From Amorphoplanes digitatis (GTDB taxonomy: Bacteria > Actinomycetota > Actinomycetes > Mycobacteriales > Micromonosporaceae): a DNA stretch of 64,000 nt. The position numbers and the translations under genes were made by a program. The stretch spans positions 5,698,501 through 5,762,500 of the forward strand of contig NZ_JACHNH010000001.1 in NCBI RefSeq assembly GCF_014205335.1, in the 5' to 3' direction. The stretch's first letter is position 1, and each line of letters opens with the position of its first letter. Shown one piece after another: positions 50,361 to 59,307 of this stretch. The notes under the pieces were generated by a model. It saw only the letters and a program-made list of their open reading frames with translations, did not search any database and was not told the origin of the DNA.

Positions 50361-53300
50361 ATGCTTCCCGATGTCGAGCGATCCCGGGCCGTCCTGATCG
50401 GAGCGTCGGCATACAAGGAGCTCACGGACCTGCCGGCGGTCCGGCAGAACCTCAGCCGGCTGCGGGAGCTGCTGACGGACCCGTCGGTCTGGGGCCTGCC
50501 CGAGGAACACTGCGTGATAGTGGCCGACGAGGACTCGCCCCTCAAGGTGCTGGACGCCGTACAGGCGGCCGCCGAGGCGGCGACCGACACGCTGCTCGTG
50601 TACTACGCCGGGCACGGGCTGCTCGACCAGTCGATGGATCTGCTGCTCGCGCTGCCCGACTCGGACGCCCGCCGGATGTACATGTCGATCCGGTACACGG
50701 ACATCCGCCGGGAGCTTCGCCGGGCGGTGCAATGCTCGTCCAAGGTAGTCATTCTCGACTGCTGTTTCAGTGGCAGCGCGATGCGCGACGGAATGGGCCG
50801 GATGGCGGAGATCGCCGACCAGGCCGCCGTCGAGGGCAGCTGGCTGGTCACGGCCTCCGCGGAGCACGCACCCGCCCTGTCACCCCCGGGCGAGCCGTAC
50901 ACGGCGTTCACCGGCGAACTGATCAAGCTGCTTGATCGCGGCGTGAAGGACGGCCCGGAGTTCCTCGACGTCGACACCCTGTACCTGCGCATCTATCAGG
51001 AGTTGAAGGCGCGGGACCGGCCGGAGCCGCAGCAGCGCATCGGCAACAAGGGCGCCCAGATCGTCATCGCCCGCAACCGCTGGACGGCACAGCAGGGCGA
51101 GCCCGAGGCCTCCGGCACGTCGTACCTGCCACCGGAGCTGCTCCGCGACATACCCCGCTCGCTTCCGTCGCTGTCCGTGGAGGTCGACGAGCGGCGCATC
51201 GCCGGCCGCGACGACGATGCCGAACGGGTGCTGCGCGCCATCGGCCAGCACCGCTCGGCACAGGAGGTCGCCGCGACCCTCGGCTGGTTCGAGCACCAGG
51301 AGCGCCGCGACAACCTGTCCGCGGTGCTGCTCGGGCTCAGCTACCGCGACGTTCGCGACTCGCACCGGGTCTTCGGGGTGCTGACCCAGATCGACGCGCC
51401 CGGCGCCGCCGAGGCCCTGCTGGTCGGCGAGGCGGGCGGCCCGCCGGAACGAATCGCACAGTGGATCACCATGCTCCTCCAGACCGCGGAGCCGGAGGGG
51501 CGGATCCGTACGCTGCTCGACGCCGCGGTCGTGTCCGCGGCGCAACTGCCGGACCGGCTCATCGACATCATCAGCAGCCTGCTGGTCCGCAAGCTCACCG
51601 AGGCGATGGAGTACCTGCTCGACCGGTACGGCCGCACGATGGACGGTCCCGGCGCCGCCGTGGTCGCGGACGCCCTGCGCGAGACCGGCCGTGACGAGGC
51701 CGCGTACCGGCTCTACCCGCTGTCGATCGACACGCTCGCCGATCGGGCGCCCGTGCACATCGCCGCCCTGGTCGGCGGGCTGCGTGCGCACGGGATGTCC
51801 TTCGCGGCCGGCCGGCTGGCCATCGAGGCCGCGGCACGGCAGCCCACCGCGGACGACCGCGCAGATCTGATCATGTCAATGACCGGTGCGGGCGACCTGG
51901 ACGACCTGGTCGACGGCATCGTGGGGGTCTTCGCCGAGGAGCTCGGCGACGACGAGCTGGGCACGCTCGCGGACATCCTGCGGCAGCGCGGGGGAAACGC
52001 CGTCGGGCTCTACATCGCGAAGGCGGCGCACCGCCCCATCGAGGTCACCATCCAGTACGTGAACGAACTGGTCGAGACCGGCCGGCCGGTGGACGCCTTC
52101 GCGATCCTCGAACAGGCCGGTGCCGATCGCGACGCCGACGAACTCGACCAACTGACCCGGGGCATCATCGACACCCCCGGGCACCGTCGCAGCCGGCGCG
52201 TCTTCGCCGCGGTGGCCGCGAAATCGTCACCCGGCCTGTGCGACCTGTACGAGATCCTCCACCGGGCGGACGACGGCCGCGCCGGTCTGCTGCGGGAGGC
52301 GCTGCTGAGTCGCCCGACGGCCGAGGTGTTGCGGGTCGTCGTCGCCCTGACCCGGACGAAGCGGCCGGAGCTCGGCACGGACCTGCTGGTGGAGGCCGTC
52401 CGGAGACAACCGGCTCTGCTGCCGGACGGGCTGGAGCTGTGGGGCGACGAGGAGACCATCGACCCGCTCATCCTGGCGACGGCCGGCGCGCCGAGCCTCG
52501 GCTCCGCCGTGCCCCGGCTGGTCCGTAAACGCCTGCAGCTGCACCACGGCGCGGTGGGCTTCGACGACTCGCTGACCCGGCATCCGCCCGCCGCGATCTT
52601 CACCGTGATCACGGCGTACTGCACGGTCGAGGGCAACAGGTACCGCATGTCGACGGTGACGTGGCTGGTCCGCCGCGTCGCCGATGACGTCGCGTTCCTG
52701 CTGCACGTGCTCGCCTGGGGCGCACGCTCGCGCCAGTCGGCCGAGGCGATGGCGGACGCCGGCGCCGCCACCCTGGAACTCATGATCGAAATGGCCGTCC
52801 GGGGCGGGCCCCGCTATGCGATCGCGCTGTTCGACGCGCTGCTGCGGCGCAACCTTGGAACGATCATGAAGAGGTTCGTGGTGAGCCTGCGGCGGTACCA
52901 CACCGCGGGGGTGGACATCTTCATCCTGGCCAGCGCGCTGCACCGGACCAGGGCGAGCACGCTCAGCATCGAACTGCTCCGCGGGCGGGCCCAGCTGCCC
53001 TTCAAGGCCACCGTCGATCCCTTCGCCACCGCGGTCTCCGAGATTCTCTACCGGACGAAGAGCCCGTTCGCGCGGGTCATCCGCTATCCCGCGGAGCCGG
53101 ACCTGATCGCGGTCCTGCGGCATCAGGGCCTGGTCGAGGACGACGACCACTGCCTGCTGATCCTGCAATACCAGTTCCTCCTGCGGCTGCGCCGCATCGT
53201 GTTCACCGGGACCTACGCCCGGCACTGGTCGGGCACGATGCTGATGTACAGCGAGCTGGTGCAGGCGGACCGGGTCGTCAGCCACGGCACGGAGCTGTGG

Positions 53301-53519
53301 CTCTCGCTCGGCGGAACCCACTTCGCCGGACGCTGGACCATGGGATCGAACGCGGAGTGCAACGAGCTGGCGGCGCTGCTGCGCAGCGTCCGGGAGCGGC
53401 TGGTCAGCGTCAAGTCGCGCTATCAGGAGCTGGCCATCGACGCCCCGGCGATCGCGCGCCCGGCCGCGCGGCCCAGTATCGAGCGGGCCGGGCAGGACGG
53501 CGGGCCACCGCCGGCCTGA
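50361..53519 (+). CDS. giant EACC1-associated caspase with helical-repeat C-terminus
   Basis: 1052 residues. Residues ~8-245 form the caspase domain: AVLIGASAYKEL, His85 in YYAGHG, Cys135 in ILDCCFSGSA, closely like the caspase at 10839-11867. The next ~560 residues are alpha-helical, with repeated A/L-rich helix pairs (VVADALRETGRDEAAYRL; LVGGLRAHGMSFAAGRL) resembling superhelical repeats. A terminal beta-rich part (~905-1030: FTGTYARHW; MLMYSELVQADRVV) may be a PH-like domain. No membrane helix. ATG 50361 (GTG 50358 possible). Translationally adjacent to EACC1, which would relay the activating signal. Confidence 0.85.
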   Translation: MLPDVERSRAVLIGASAYKELTDLPAVRQNLSRLRELLTDPSVWGLPEEHCVIVADEDSPLKVLDAVQAAAEAATDTLLVYYAGHGLLDQSMDLLLALPDSDARRMYMSIRYTDIRRELRRAVQCSSKVVILDCCFSGSAMRDGMGRMAEIADQAAVEGSWLVTASAEHAPALSPPGEPYTAFTGELIKLLDRGVKDGPEFLDVDTLYLRIYQELKARDRPEPQQRIGNKGAQIVIARNRWTAQQGEPEASGTSYLPPELLRDIPRSLPSLSVEVDERRIAGRDDDAERVLRAIGQHRSAQEVAATLGWFEHQERRDNLSAVLLGLSYRDVRDSHRVFGVLTQIDAPGAAEALLVGEAGGPPERIAQWITMLLQTAEPEGRIRTLLDAAVVSAAQLPDRLIDIISSLLVRKLTEAMEYLLDRYGRTMDGPGAAVVADALRETGRDEAAYRLYPLSIDTLADRAPVHIAALVGGLRAHGMSFAAGRLAIEAAARQPTADDRADLIMSMTGAGDLDDLVDGIVGVFAEELGDDELGTLADILRQRGGNAVGLYIAKAAHRPIEVTIQYVNELVETGRPVDAFAILEQAGADRDADELDQLTRGIIDTPGHRRSRRVFAAVAAKSSPGLCDLYEILHRADDGRAGLLREALLSRPTAEVLRVVVALTRTKRPELGTDLLVEAVRRQPALLPDGLELWGDEETIDPLILATAGAPSLGSAVPRLVRKRLQLHHGAVGFDDSLTRHPPAAIFTVITAYCTVEGNRYRMSTVTWLVRRVADDVAFLLHVLAWGARSRQSAEAMADAGAATLELMIEMAVRGGPRYAIALFDALLRRNLGTIMKRFVVSLRRYHTAGVDIFILASALHRTRASTLSIELLRGRAQLPFKATVDPFATAVSEILYRTKSPFARVIRYPAEPDLIAVLRHQGLVEDDDHCLLILQYQFLLRLRRIVFTGTYARHWSGTMLMYSELVQADRVVSHGTELWLSLGGTHFAGRWTMGSNAECNELAALLRSVRERLVSVKSRYQELAIDAPAIARPAARPSIERAGQDGGPPPA

Positions 53520-53520
53520 G

Positions 53521-54138
53521 TCACTTCGGCGGTTCGGTGCCCGCCTGCTCGCTGGCCATGTACTCCGCGTACCAGTCCGGCCAGTTCTCGTCGGCCTCGC
53601 CGGTGCGCTGCTCGTGCTCGCCGTGGGCGGCCGCCGCGCGGCGCATCGCGTCCGCCAGGCCCGTCACCGACGTGTACGTGGTCACCCCGGGGTCGATCCT
53701 GCCCGGCAGCCGCGTGGTGACCTCCTGGAGCAGCCAGCCGTTGCCGTCCGGGTCGCTGAACGCGGCGAGCGAGCCGTAGGTGGCCCGGCCGGGCGCCGGA
53801 CCGTCGCCGCTCTCCTCCAGCGTCCGGTGGAATATCTCGCCGACCTCGACGCCGTGGCTGGTCAGCTCGTCGCGCGCCCGCTCGATGTCGGCGACGATCA
53901 GATACAGGTTCCGCGCCGAACCGGGCGGGCTCGCCTCGGTTCCCGGAGCGAAATGGATCGAGCAGGATGAACCCGGCGGGGTGAACTGGATCGCGCGGCC
54001 GCCGGCGAGGGCGAAGTCCGCGTCGAGCCGCCATCCGAGGCCGGCGTAGAACGCCTTCGCGCGGTCGAGGTCGGCGACCGGGAGGGTCACCACCTCGAGC
54101 TTGAAGGCACCGCTGTCGCCGTTGTCCGTCGTCGTCAT
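53521..54138 (-). CDS. VOC-family (glyoxalase fold) protein
   Basis: 205 residues. One VOC domain (VVTLPVADLDRAKAFYAGLGW; AFSDPDGNGWLLQEV with the metal-ligand Glu) plus a ~60-residue acidic helical extension ending WYAEYMASEQAG, seen in many actinobacterial VOC proteins. ATG 54138 follows GGGAGG. Ends one base from the caspase gene. Enzyme function undefined. Confidence 0.88.
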   Translation of the reverse strand: MTTTDNGDSGAFKLEVVTLPVADLDRAKAFYAGLGWRLDADFALAGGRAIQFTPPGSSCSIHFAPGTEASPPGSARNLYLIVADIERARDELTSHGVEVGEIFHRTLEESGDGPAPGRATYGSLAAFSDPDGNGWLLQEVTTRLPGRIDPGVTTYTSVTGLADAMRRAAAAHGEHEQRTGEADENWPDWYAEYMASEQAGTEPPK

Positions 54139-54266
54139 CGCGACCTCCCAGAGCTGCTCCACACCACGGTGTCACCATCCGCGTGCCAGAGCCAGGCCTA
54201 CCACCATGTCACAAAACAGGGGACCGTCCGGTCTCTATTGATGACTGCGAGAGACAGGGAGCCAAG

Positions 54267-55631
54267 GTGCGGACCATTCTGGTGGTCGGCGGCGGGTACG
54301 CCGGCTTCTACACCGCCTGGAAACTGGAGAAGAAGCTCCGCCGGGGCGAGGCGCGCGTGATCGTCGTCGACCCGCGGCCGTACATGACCTATCAGCCGTT
54401 CCTGCCGGAGGTCCTGGCCGGCTCGGTCGAGGCGCGGCACGCCGCCGTCTCGCTGCGCCGGCACCTCAGGCGGACCCGGCTGATCGCCGGGCGGGTCACC
54501 CGGATCGACCATGCGAAGAGGACGGTCCGCGTCCGCCCCGCCGTCGGCGAGGAGTACCCGCTGGAATACGACATCATCGTCGTGACCGCGGGCGCGGTGA
54601 CCCGTGCCCTTGCCGTACCCGGCGTGGCCGAGCACGCGATCGGCATGAAGCACGTCGAGGAGGCCGTCGCGATCCGCGACCGGCTGCTGACCGCCTTCGA
54701 CCAGGCCGCCGGGCTGCCGCCCGGCCCGCAGCGCCGCAAGCTGCTCACCGTCACGTACGTCGGTGGCGGCTTCTCCGGCGTCGAGGGCTTCGGCGAGCTG
54801 CTGACGCTGGCGCGGGCGCTGGTCCGGCGCTACCCCGAGCTGAGCCGGGACGAGCTGAGCTTCCACCTCGTGGAGGCCAGCGGCCGGATCCTGCCCGAGG
54901 TCGGCGACGGGCCCGGCGAGTGGGTGGTGCGCTCGCTGGAGAAGCGCGGCGGGCGCGTGCACCTCAACACCCAGCTGCTCTCCGCGAACGACGGTCACGT
55001 GGTGCTGTCCAGCGGCGAGGAGTTCGAGTCCGAGCTGATCGTCTGGACCGTCGGCAACGCCGCGAACCCGATGGTGCACAACCACACCGACCTGCCCGTC
55101 AACGCGCGCGGCATGCTGGTGGTGCGGGCCGACCTGCGGGTCGGCACCGAGCAGGAGCCGGTGCCGGACGCGTGGGGCGCCGGCGACGACGCGGCCGTGC
55201 CCGACCTCGCCGCTACCCGCGACGGCGCGACGACGGTGCCGAACGCCCAGCACGCGGTCCGGCAGGGCAAGCTGCTGGCCCGGAACCTGATCGCCACGCT
55301 GCGCGGGCGCGAGCCGAAGCCGTACGTGCATCACAGCCTCGGTGTCGTCGCCACGCTGGGCCTCGGGCGCGGCCTCTTCCAGTTCCGCCGTCTGGTCGTC
55401 AAGGGCCTCCCGGCCTGGCTGATGCACCGCGGCTACCACGTCCTGGCGGTGCCGACCTGGGAGCGCAAGTTCCGGGTGCTCGCGGTGTGGGTGACCGCCG
55501 CGCTGTTCGGCCGGGACATCGTCTCGCTGACCTCGGTGCAGCACCCACGGGAGGAGTTCGTGGCCGGCGCGGGCGCTACCCTGCGAGCGCCCGCCCGGAA
55601 GGTCGTCGCGCCGGCGGGCGAGACCCGGTAA
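54267..55631 (+). CDS. ndh: type II NADH dehydrogenase (NDH-2) family flavoprotein
   Basis: 454 residues. FAD Rossmann motif VVGGGYAGFY at the start, NAD motif VTYVGGGFSGVE (near 172), WGAGDDAAVPD (FAD-binding C-terminal motif) and a hydrophobic, membrane-associating C-terminal region (GLPAWLMHRGYHVLAVP). It transfers electrons from NADH to quinone without proton pumping. GTG 54267 follows AGGGAG by 6 nt. 39 nt upstream of the ECF41 sigma gene on the same strand. Confidence 0.88.
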   Translation: MRTILVVGGGYAGFYTAWKLEKKLRRGEARVIVVDPRPYMTYQPFLPEVLAGSVEARHAAVSLRRHLRRTRLIAGRVTRIDHAKRTVRVRPAVGEEYPLEYDIIVVTAGAVTRALAVPGVAEHAIGMKHVEEAVAIRDRLLTAFDQAAGLPPGPQRRKLLTVTYVGGGFSGVEGFGELLTLARALVRRYPELSRDELSFHLVEASGRILPEVGDGPGEWVVRSLEKRGGRVHLNTQLLSANDGHVVLSSGEEFESELIVWTVGNAANPMVHNHTDLPVNARGMLVVRADLRVGTEQEPVPDAWGAGDDAAVPDLAATRDGATTVPNAQHAVRQGKLLARNLIATLRGREPKPYVHHSLGVVATLGLGRGLFQFRRLVVKGLPAWLMHRGYHVLAVPTWERKFRVLAVWVTAALFGRDIVSLTSVQHPREEFVAGAGATLRAPARKVVAPAGETR

Positions 55632-55670
55632 AGGGTGGCGATCGCGGCGCGGCGGGCGACAGGGGCCGGT

Positions 55671-56573
55671 GTGACGAGTTCCGAGGTGGGTTCCGGGAGT
55701 GTTGAGGAGGCCGCGGCGGTCTTCACGGCCGCGCGGCCGCGCCTGTTCGGGATCGCGTACCGCATGCTCGGCAGCGTCGCCGAGGCCGAGGACCTGGTGC
55801 AGGACGTCTGGCTGCGGTGGCAGGCGTACGACCGCGCCACGGTGGTCAATCCGGCCGCGTTCCTGGCCACCACCACGACCCGGCTGGCCATCAACGCGCT
55901 TCAGTCGGCGCGGGCGCGGCGCGAGACGTACGTCGGTCCGTGGCTGCCCGAGCCGGTCGACACCAGCGCCGACCCGTACCTGGGTGCCGAGCGGGGTGAG
56001 GCCCTGGAATTCGCGGCCGTGCTGCTGATGGAGAAGCTCACACCCAACGAACGCGCCGCCTACGTGCTGCGCGAGGCCTTCGATTACCCGTACGCGCAGA
56101 TCGCCGACATCCTGCGGTCGACCGAGCCGGCGGTGCGTCAACTGGTCAGCCGGGCCCGCAAGCACATGCGCGGCGAGCGGCGCACGCCGGCGAGCACGGC
56201 GGCGCAGCGTGAGCTGCTTACCGCGTTCATCGTGGCCGCCCGCTCGGGTGACCTGACCGCGCTGGAGCGGCTCTTCACGCCGGAGGTGACGAGCATGTCG
56301 GACGGCAACGGCATGCCGCGGGTGTCCCGCACGCCGATCGTGGGTGTGCCGCGGGTGGCGGGGTTCATGAGCGCCGTCTCGGGCTGGCTCTGGAGGGACC
56401 TCGACGTGCGCTGGGTGAGCGTCAACGGCCGGGCCGCCGTGGTGCTGCGGCGCGACGGCGGCGCGCGCCCGATCCACGCCGTGCTCACGGTGTGCGCCAC
56501 GGCCGACGGCATCGACCGGGTGCTGTGGATGTTCAACCCGGAGAAGATCGCGGCGGTGTCCGGCCTGGCCTGA
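55671..56573 (+). CDS. sigJ: ECF41-family sigma factor (SigJ-like) with fused NTF2-like C-terminal domain
   Basis: 300 residues. Sigma-2 region (FGIAYRMLGSVAEAEDLVQD), linker WLPEP motif typical of ECF41, sigma-4 (LTPNERAAYVLREAFDYPYAQIADI), then a SnoaL/NTF2-like domain (SDGNGMPRVSRTPIVGVPRV; NPEKI) that modulates activity in this family. ECF41 genes usually sit beside carboxymuconolactone decarboxylase or oxidoreductase genes; here the neighbour is NDH-2. GTG 55671 with an AGGGG upstream. Confidence 0.9.
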   Translation: MTSSEVGSGSVEEAAAVFTAARPRLFGIAYRMLGSVAEAEDLVQDVWLRWQAYDRATVVNPAAFLATTTTRLAINALQSARARRETYVGPWLPEPVDTSADPYLGAERGEALEFAAVLLMEKLTPNERAAYVLREAFDYPYAQIADILRSTEPAVRQLVSRARKHMRGERRTPASTAAQRELLTAFIVAARSGDLTALERLFTPEVTSMSDGNGMPRVSRTPIVGVPRVAGFMSAVSGWLWRDLDVRWVSVNGRAAVVLRRDGGARPIHAVLTVCATADGIDRVLWMFNPEKIAAVSGLA

Positions 56574-56641
56574 CCCGCGGATGTCACAAACCGGCGCGCT
56601 ACCCGGTCAGCCTAGGTATCAGCGCTCACGTGGAGGGAGCC

Positions 56642-57004
56642 GTGAATCGGCATGACGATGTCGTGCGAGGGTTCGCCGAGGCCTGCCGGCGGGGCGACGT
56701 CGCCGCGCTGCGGGCCGCCCTCGCCGCCGACGCCGTCGCCGAGTGCGACGGTGGCGGGGTGGTCCCCGCCGCCGTGGACCCCGTACGCGGCGCCGGGGAC
56801 GTGGCCCGGCTGGTCGCCGTCCTGCTGCACACCCGGCCGGACACCGAGCTGACCGTCGAGTCCGTCAACGGCCGCGCCGGGCTGGCGCTGCGCCGGGACG
56901 GGCGCGCCGTGGCGGTGGTCGCCGTCGAGGTGGCCGGCGGCCGGGTGGCGGTCCTCTGGGTCGTGCTCAATCCGGCCAAGCTGTCCGGCTGGCATCGCCG
57001 CTGA
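56642..57004 (+). CDS. free-standing NTF2-like domain, homologous to the ECF41 C-terminal domain
   Basis: 120 residues. It aligns with the C-terminal domain of the preceding sigma factor: AACRRGDVAALRAAL, CDGGGVVPAAVDPVRGAGDVARL, ESVNGRAGLALRRDG, VLNPAKLSGW, and carries a DGGG and NPxKL pair typical of ECF41 tails. No sigma domains. GTG 56642 follows GGAGGGA. Could bind the sigma factor or a small ligand. The 3' end overlaps the convergent GH9 gene by 38 nt. Confidence 0.8.
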   Translation: MNRHDDVVRGFAEACRRGDVAALRAALAADAVAECDGGGVVPAAVDPVRGAGDVARLVAVLLHTRPDTELTVESVNGRAGLALRRDGRAVAVVAVEVAGGRVAVLWVVLNPAKLSGWHRR

Positions 57005-59294
57005 GAGACGGTCTTCTCCGATTCATGCCGTTCTTCTGGTCGGCGAGGAATGACGAGACCCAGGACAGGCTCGAGTTCCAGTTGATGGTGATCTCGTTGG
57101 TGGAGTAGGCGTTGATGTCGTCCATGTAGCAGAACTGGGCGACGCAGCCGGCGAGTTTCACCCTGGACAGCGGATCCTGCAGGCCGGAGTTCGGGCCGCC
57201 GGCGACCGTGCCGGCCGGCGGGTGTGGCAGCCTCGGGTCGAGTTGACGCGCGTACATCCGGGAGTGCTGGTTCCGGGCGAAGACCGTGCCGTAGCCGGTG
57301 ACGTACGAGATGTTCAGCGCGTTGCGGCCGAACAGGAAGTCCGCGGCGGTGAGCACCGCTTCGGAGTACCTGGATCGGCCGGTGAGGTCGTACGCGGTGC
57401 CGATCACCACCATGTTGTTGAGAATCGAGCTGTTCGAGCCCCATACCCACCTGTTGTCCGAGGGCGCGTACGGCTGCCCGTACGCCTGGGTGGATTGCAG
57501 TGCGACCAGGGCGTCCGCGGCCGCGACCACCGAGGCGCGGACGCTGCGCCGGCCGGGCAGTTCGTTGTCGACGGTGGCGAGTTCGAGCCGGCCCAGCGCC
57601 GCGGTCGAGCCCCAGTAGAAGCCGTCCGGGTCGAAGACGTTCATGGTGTGCAGCGGCGAGCCGAGCACGTCGGCGCGGTAGGCCCGCTCGCCGGTGGTGA
57701 GGTACAGCTCGGCCGCGGCCCAGTAGAACTCGTCGGTCGCGTCGCTGTCGGCGTAGGCGCCACCACCGGTGCCGTCGGCGTTCGAGGCGTACAGCGCGGG
57801 GTTTGCCTCGGCGGCGGCGTAGGCGGTTCGGGCCGCGGTCAGCAGACGGCGGGCGAATGCCCGGTCGAAGCGCTTGAACAGCCTGGCGCCCTGTGCCGCC
57901 GCGGCGGCCAGGTTGAGCGTCGCGGCGGTCGACGGCCGGTGCAGGGCACGGGGTTTCGCGTCCGCCGCGGGCGCGAGCGGCAGTCCGGTCCAGGTGGTAT
58001 CGCTGATCTTGTGGTAGGCCATCCCGGCCAGCGGCTGACCGTCCGGCACCTGCATCCGCAACAGGAAGTCGAGCTCCCAGCGCGCCTCGTCGAGGATGTC
58101 CGGCACGTTGTTGCCCCGCTCGGGTACCCGTAGCGTCCCGTCCCGCAGCGCGTGCCTGTCGGTGTCGTCGGCGGTCCGGTTGCGCTCGTACTCGGACAGC
58201 AGCTGAGCGACCGCGATCCCGCCGTTGACCACGTACTTGCCGTGGTCGCCGGCGTCGTACCAGCCACCGGTGACGTCGCGGGTGAAGCCGGCCGGACAGG
58301 TCCAGTTGTCCGCGAACACCGCCGGCGGCAGGCACGGCACGGCGGTGTCGCCCTGGTTCGGCGCGACGCCGACGTGTCCGGCGGCGCGTGCGTAACCCGG
58401 CGCGATCGTGTCGAGGATCGGGGTACCGCTGCGCTGGGTGTAGAAGAAGGTCTTGCTGTCGACCCGCAGTGCCTGGTACGCGGCGTCGGAGATCGGGAAC
58501 GGATGGCTGGTCGCGCCGTCCGCGGTGAGGGTGTACCCGGAGCCGCCGCGGCGGTACGACGAGAAGTCGAGCGTCTGCACGTTCTGGCCCGAGGTCGGGT
58601 CGACGCCGCGGGCTCTGGTCCAGCCGCTGCGGACGACCTTGCCCTCGGCGTCGTTCAGCGTCCAGGGCACCGCCGTTGTCGCGGTCGTGACCAGGGTGGC
58701 CGCCTTCGGCCCGTACGGAAGGTAGCCGACCTGGTTGACGCGCATCCGCGGCCCGGTATCCGGCTGGTACGGCAGGACCGGCTTGCCGCCCTTGAGGCTG
58801 ACGTTGTCGATGCAGAAGGTGAAGTCGGGCTTGCCGCCGAACTGGAATCCCAGCTGGCCGTCGGCGAAGTCGCCCTTGCCGGTGCCGGTCACCGTGTACG
58901 TGGTCATCCCGGGCGTCATGGTCTTGACGCTGCTCAGCACGGTGGAGTAGCTGCCGGAATTCTGCTGGAACACCACGGTCACCGGCACCGCGGCGGTGCC
59001 GGCGGCATCGAACGTCAGGGTGTAGGTCGCCCCGTTCTGGATCTGCAGGTTCGGCAGGGCCAGCATCGAGTCCCACGGGTTGACCGACCCGGTGCCGGTG
59101 TCGACACAGGCCTGCCCGTCGACCACGCGCAGCTTCCCGCCCGCGGTTCCGTACGCCACCCACGGTGCGACCGTGGTGTCGAAGGTGCCGTTGGTGACCT
59201 GGTCGAATTCGTCGGCGGCCCGGGCCGTACCCGGGTATGCGACGGCGACCAGGGTGACGCCGGTCAGCACCGCCGGGATTCTCTTCGTGCGCAC
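56967..59294 (-). CDS. secreted GH9 endoglucanase with N-terminal CBM/Ig-like domains
   Basis: 775 residues. GTG start and a signal peptide (VRTKRIPAVLTGVTLVAVAY), a CBM4-like beta-sandwich (~30-165), a short Ig-like CelD_N domain (MRVNQVGYLPYGPKAATLV, ~185-275), and a GH9 (alpha/alpha)6 barrel with GGWYDAGDHGKY (catalytic Asp), HSRMYARQ and YSTNEITINWNSSLSWVSSF near the end with the catalytic Glu. Cellulase acting on beta-glucans. The last ~20 residues run past the usual end into the neighbouring gene. 13 nt downstream of the GH2 gene, so an operon. Confidence 0.92.
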   Translation of the reverse strand: MRTKRIPAVLTGVTLVAVAYPGTARAADEFDQVTNGTFDTTVAPWVAYGTAGGKLRVVDGQACVDTGTGSVNPWDSMLALPNLQIQNGATYTLTFDAAGTAAVPVTVVFQQNSGSYSTVLSSVKTMTPGMTTYTVTGTGKGDFADGQLGFQFGGKPDFTFCIDNVSLKGGKPVLPYQPDTGPRMRVNQVGYLPYGPKAATLVTTATTAVPWTLNDAEGKVVRSGWTRARGVDPTSGQNVQTLDFSSYRRGGSGYTLTADGATSHPFPISDAAYQALRVDSKTFFYTQRSGTPILDTIAPGYARAAGHVGVAPNQGDTAVPCLPPAVFADNWTCPAGFTRDVTGGWYDAGDHGKYVVNGGIAVAQLLSEYERNRTADDTDRHALRDGTLRVPERGNNVPDILDEARWELDFLLRMQVPDGQPLAGMAYHKISDTTWTGLPLAPAADAKPRALHRPSTAATLNLAAAAAQGARLFKRFDRAFARRLLTAARTAYAAAEANPALYASNADGTGGGAYADSDATDEFYWAAAELYLTTGERAYRADVLGSPLHTMNVFDPDGFYWGSTAALGRLELATVDNELPGRRSVRASVVAAADALVALQSTQAYGQPYAPSDNRWVWGSNSSILNNMVVIGTAYDLTGRSRYSEAVLTAADFLFGRNALNISYVTGYGTVFARNQHSRMYARQLDPRLPHPPAGTVAGGPNSGLQDPLSRVKLAGCVAQFCYMDDINAYSTNEITINWNSSLSWVSSFLADQKNGMNRRRPSLSGDASRTAWPD

Positions 59295-59307
59295 GGGAGC
59301 GTTCCCT

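Noticed and set aside
54198..56477. Long minus-strand frame opposite ndh and sigJ
   Set aside because: Low-complexity translation rich in His, Arg and Gln; the opposite strand encodes well-recognised proteins.
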